Notes under the pieces: model-generated
What the model was told of the DNA's origin: nothing
The model's database searches: none
What the model saw: only the letters and a program-made list of their open reading frames with translations
Assembly (NCBI GenBank): GCA_022865445.1
Contig: JALHSX010000027.1
Location: 1-8,958, forward strand
Origin: Thermoplasmata archaeon
GTDB lineage: Archaea; Thermoplasmatota; Thermoplasmata; UBA10834
Direction: 5' to 3'
DNA: 8,958 nt
Made by a program: the position numbers and the translations under genes
In this document: positions 7,381 through 8,958 of the stretch, in pieces
Layout of the letters: every line of letters starts with the position of its first letter
Position numbering within the stretch: position 1 is the stretch's first letter

Positions 7381-8127
7381 ATGGCAAAGAGGAAGATCAT
7401 AGAGATAGACGAGGACAAGTGCACTGGCTGCGGCGCGTGCGTCACGCAGTGCGCTGAGGGGGCATTGCAGATAATAGATGGCAAGGCCAAGGTCGTGAAC
7501 GATGTGTTCTGCGACGGCCTCGGGGCGTGTATCGGAGAGTGTCCTACCGACGCGCTCAAGATTGTGGAGAGGGACGCTCCCGAATTTGATGAGAAGGCGG
7601 TCGAGCAGCATCTGCGCCGGGAGAAGCACCAGAAGAAGGAGCCGATAGGCGTAGAGCCGTGCGGATGTCCATCGCACAACCCGATGATACTGACCGCTAC
7701 ACAGGCCAAGAGCTCGCGCGCGAAGCGCGGAGAACCGGCCGAGGCCGAACTGCCGCCCGAGCTGACCAACTGGCCTGTCCAATGGAAGCTCGTGACCCCT
7801 TCGATGCCCTTCTTCAAAGGCAAGGACATACTGATCGCCGCGGACTGCGTCCCGTTCGCATACAGGGATTTCCACGGGAAGTTCCTCTCGGGAAAGCCAG
7901 TGATCATCGGCTGCCCCAAGCTGGACGACGCCCAAGGGTACCTCGACAAGCTCACTGACATATTCAAGGACGGCACGCCGAAGAGCGTGACCCTGGTCCA
8001 TATGGAGGTTCCGTGCTGCCACGGGCTCCAGAGGATAGTCGACGAGGCCGTGAAGAGGTCCGGCAAGGACATCCCAGTGAAGACGACGGTAGTGGGCATC
8101 AAAGGGCACATAATCAGATCCGGCTGA
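7381..8127 (+). CDS. 4Fe-4S ferredoxin-domain protein with cysteine-rich C-terminal domain
   Basis: 248 residues, no signal peptide, so cytoplasmic. The N-terminus is a two-cluster ferredoxin domain. The first motif is complete (C14, C17, C20, C24; CTGCGACVTQC). The second reads C44-x2-L47-x2-C50-x3-C54-P, with leucine where the second cysteine should be (FCDGLGACIGECP), so it may hold a 3Fe-4S cluster or an unusually ligated one. A charged linker follows, then C94-G-C96, and a C-terminal domain with further conserved-looking cysteine motifs: DCVPFA (C156), IGCPKLDD (C178) and MEVPCCHG (C212, C213). I recall this layout from a family of ~230-280 residue iron-sulfur proteins in anaerobic bacteria and archaea; its reaction is not established to my knowledge. 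A role in electron transfer or redox/sulfur handling is likely. It starts a probable new transcription unit and suggests an anaerobic or low-oxygen lifestyle. Confidence 0.85.
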   Translation: MAKRKIIEIDEDKCTGCGACVTQCAEGALQIIDGKAKVVNDVFCDGLGACIGECPTDALKIVERDAPEFDEKAVEQHLRREKHQKKEPIGVEPCGCPSHNPMILTATQAKSSRAKRGEPAEAELPPELTNWPVQWKLVTPSMPFFKGKDILIAADCVPFAYRDFHGKFLSGKPVIIGCPKLDDAQGYLDKLTDIFKDGTPKSVTLVHMEVPCCHGLQRIVDEAVKRSGKDIPVKTTVVGIKGHIIRSG

Positions 8128-8172
8128 CTCCCATGGATAGGCTATTCAGCAAGAACGCCATCTCCGCAGAAG

Positions 8173-8700
8173 ATGACCCTGGAGATATCGTGGACAAGAA
8201 GAGCGCTCCGTATACCTCCCGAAGTGCGAACTGAACTGGTCGCGAGGCTGGAAAGACTGAGCATGTTCTTCCCCGAGATGAAGACCAAGATGAAGATAGG
8301 CATCACGCGATTCTATGATGGTCTTGTGTTCCAGTCCAACGAAGGACGCGTGAAGCTGATGGTCGACGTCCGTAGGACGAGGAAGGGCGTCTGGAAATAC
8401 CCCACCCATTGGACTCTGGCACACGAGTTCATGCACCTCGCGCAGTTCAACTCGGACGGTATCCCGAGTGGCGAGAGAGCGTGCGACGTCTACACCCTCT
8501 CTCGGCTTCCGCCAGAGCTCATCGACGAAGCGCCCAGCTACCTCGTGGTGTCAAAGGGCACTCGGAAGATCTGGGACCATAGGCACGCCAAGATAGCGCA
8601 CGAGCTTGCCAAGGAGGCACTGAGGCAGCGAGACAATGGTCACAAGAGATACGCTCTTTGGTGGGAGGACGAGTTCGAGGAACGCGGCGAGAATATCTGA
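8173..8700 (+). CDS. Putative zinc metallopeptidase (HExxH), short soluble protein
   Basis: 175 residues, no signal peptide or membrane segment. The centre carries the zincin signature H84-E85-F-M-H88 (LAHEFMHLAQF), preceded by an aromatic/hydrophobic strand. E101 or D105 in GERACD, 13-17 residues later, is the likely third zinc ligand. The N-terminal half (around 40-68, KIGITRFYDG to LMVDVRR) looks like the beta-strand pair that usually precedes the active-site helix. The C-terminus is helical and charged (KIAHELAKEALRQR...). It is short for a secreted protease and resembles small intracellular SprT/minimal-zincin proteins in plan, but I cannot assign a family or substrate. It lies 45 bases after the ferredoxin-like gene. 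No ribosome site precedes ATG 8173 and no earlier ATG, GTG or TTG exists in frame after the upstream stop, so the start is reasonably fixed. Confidence 0.75.
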   Translation: MTLEISWTRRALRIPPEVRTELVARLERLSMFFPEMKTKMKIGITRFYDGLVFQSNEGRVKLMVDVRRTRKGVWKYPTHWTLAHEFMHLAQFNSDGIPSGERACDVYTLSRLPPELIDEAPSYLVVSKGTRKIWDHRHAKIAHELAKEALRQRDNGHKRYALWWEDEFEERGENI

Positions 8701-8753
8701 TGTCGTCGCGTTTCCCTTATGCACTACCCGAAAAGCGGCTGGCGGGCGTGAAG

Positions 8754-8765
8754 GGGTTCGAACCC
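8754..8765. repeat. Perfect palindrome GGGTTCGAACCC resembling a tRNA T-arm
   Basis: The 12-base palindrome contains the TTCGAAC signature of a tRNA T-loop. Read on the minus strand it is followed by bases that could be an acceptor 3' strand (CACGCCC), a discriminator G and CCA, as in a tRNA 3' end. However, only three of five T-stem pairs are Watson-Crick (one further is G-T), no matching 5' acceptor (GGGCGTG) is found upstream on that strand, and no D-arm or anticodon arm folds. It may be a remnant of a tRNA 3' end or simply a hairpin. Confidence 0.3.
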
Positions 8766-8797
8766 GCTCTGCTGGCTTGTTTCTAATCTGCAGTCTT

Positions 8798-8843
8798 GGG
8801 TTTTCAGGGGAGAGCGCCCCAAACCCCTTGTTTTTCTTTCTCT
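8798..8843 (+). terminator. Stem-loop followed by T-rich tract, probable transcription terminator
   Basis: GGGTTT at 8798-8803 pairs with AAACCC at 8821-8826, and GGGG at 8807-8810 pairs with CCCC at 8817-8820. A short bulge (TCA) lies on the left arm, and the apical loop is AGAGCG. Immediately after the stem comes a T-rich run (TTGTTTTTCTTTCT, 8828-8841). Oligo-T alone can end transcription in archaea, so this site, about 100 bases after the last + strand gene, is a good end point for the ferredoxin-like/metallopeptidase unit. Confidence 0.5.
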
Positions 8844-8958
8844 CAAAATCACTCTGCGCGTCAACGCGTTCCTGTGCTTTTCTACGGGGCGGGCGCCTTC
8901 GGGGGCACAATCATGTTACAGTCCGAGAGGTAAGAACGGTCCTGAATGGATTGAATCC

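Larger units (their letters stand above)
8701..8958. other. Intergenic region without a supported gene
   Basis: No coding frame here looks real on either strand. Besides the palindrome and terminator listed separately, it holds CGCG-TCAA-CGCG (8857-8868), a hairpin with a TTCG tetraloop closed by C-G within 8889-8904 (one G-G mismatch), and a final palindrome GGATT-G-AATCC (8948-8958) cut by the window edge. The next gene presumably lies beyond the window. Confidence 0.6.

Noticed and set aside
7312..8111. Two overlapping long minus-strand frames opposite the ferredoxin-like gene.
   Set aside because: The + strand frame has clear cysteine motifs and a ribosome site; the antisense products have no motif and are GC shadows.
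8133..8234. Short 33-residue frame starting just after the ferredoxin-like gene.
   Set aside because: It overlaps the start of the HExxH gene in another frame, has no ribosome site and shows no recognisable features.
8741..8820. Intact tRNA gene on the minus strand.
   Set aside because: Only the T-loop and a possible 3' end are present. The T-stem is imperfect, no partner for the acceptor strand exists, and the CTGCAGA segment does not sit in a pairing anticodon stem.
8551..8910. Minus-strand frame of 119 codons over the end of the HExxH gene and the downstream gap.
   Set aside because: It runs through the terminator-like stem-loop and the T-arm palindrome, has a basic, low-complexity product (RRRPPRRK) and no motif.
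8911..8958. Tyrosine tRNA-like anticodon segment (minus strand CTGTAAC) and a CRISPR-repeat-like end (ATTGAATCC).
   Set aside because: The anticodon-like segment has no flanking stem, and only a single copy of the repeat-like sequence is present at the window edge; neither can be supported.

Overview
The window is a GC-rich, gene-dense stretch in which every confident gene is on the + strand. It looks archaeal. Arginine is often AGG and isoleucine often ATA, most operon genes overlap by one to four bases (TGATG or ATGA), and at least one start is preceded by a Shine-Dalgarno sequence complementary to the 16S 3' end (GAGGTGATC). The oligopeptide-type ATPases also read like archaeal members of the family. 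A Thermoplasmatota-like euryarchaeon is my guess from protein style only; no marker gene settles it.

Bases 2-6207 hold four translationally coupled genes for a Dpp/Opp-type (dipeptide/oligopeptide/nickel) ABC importer: permease B (5' end outside the window), permease C, ATPase D and ATPase F. The substrate-binding protein is not in the window and may lie upstream. The unusual part is that three of the four subunits carry large extra domains at precise points. Permease C has about 440 residues with PQQ/beta-propeller-like repeats in the outward loop between TM1 and the core. ATPase D has a helical, coiled-coil-like segment of about 90 residues between Walker A and the Q-loop. ATPase F has about 290 residues of unrecognised sequence inside its C-terminal cysteine motif, so the last cysteine sits at the extreme C-terminus. 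The catalytic motifs of both ATPases are intact, so this reads as an elaborated working transporter.

Bases 6233-7284 hold two more genes in the same direction, probably the same operon: a single-anchor protein with an exported beta-sandwich (LEA14-like) domain, and a small polytopic membrane protein. Neither has a known function I can name; position suggests they may be accessory to the transporter.

Bases 7285-7380 are a short gap with a small hairpin, a possible TATA element and a good ribosome-binding site, so a new transcription unit probably begins here. It carries a 4Fe-4S ferredoxin-like protein with a cysteine-rich C-terminal domain (7381-8127) and a short HExxH putative metallopeptidase (8173-8700).

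Bases 8701-8958 appear non-coding. They contain a stem-loop followed by a T-rich tract (probable terminator), a tRNA T-arm-like palindrome without a foldable tRNA around it, and small GC-rich hairpins. No CRISPR array, insertion sequence, rRNA or intact tRNA was recognised.
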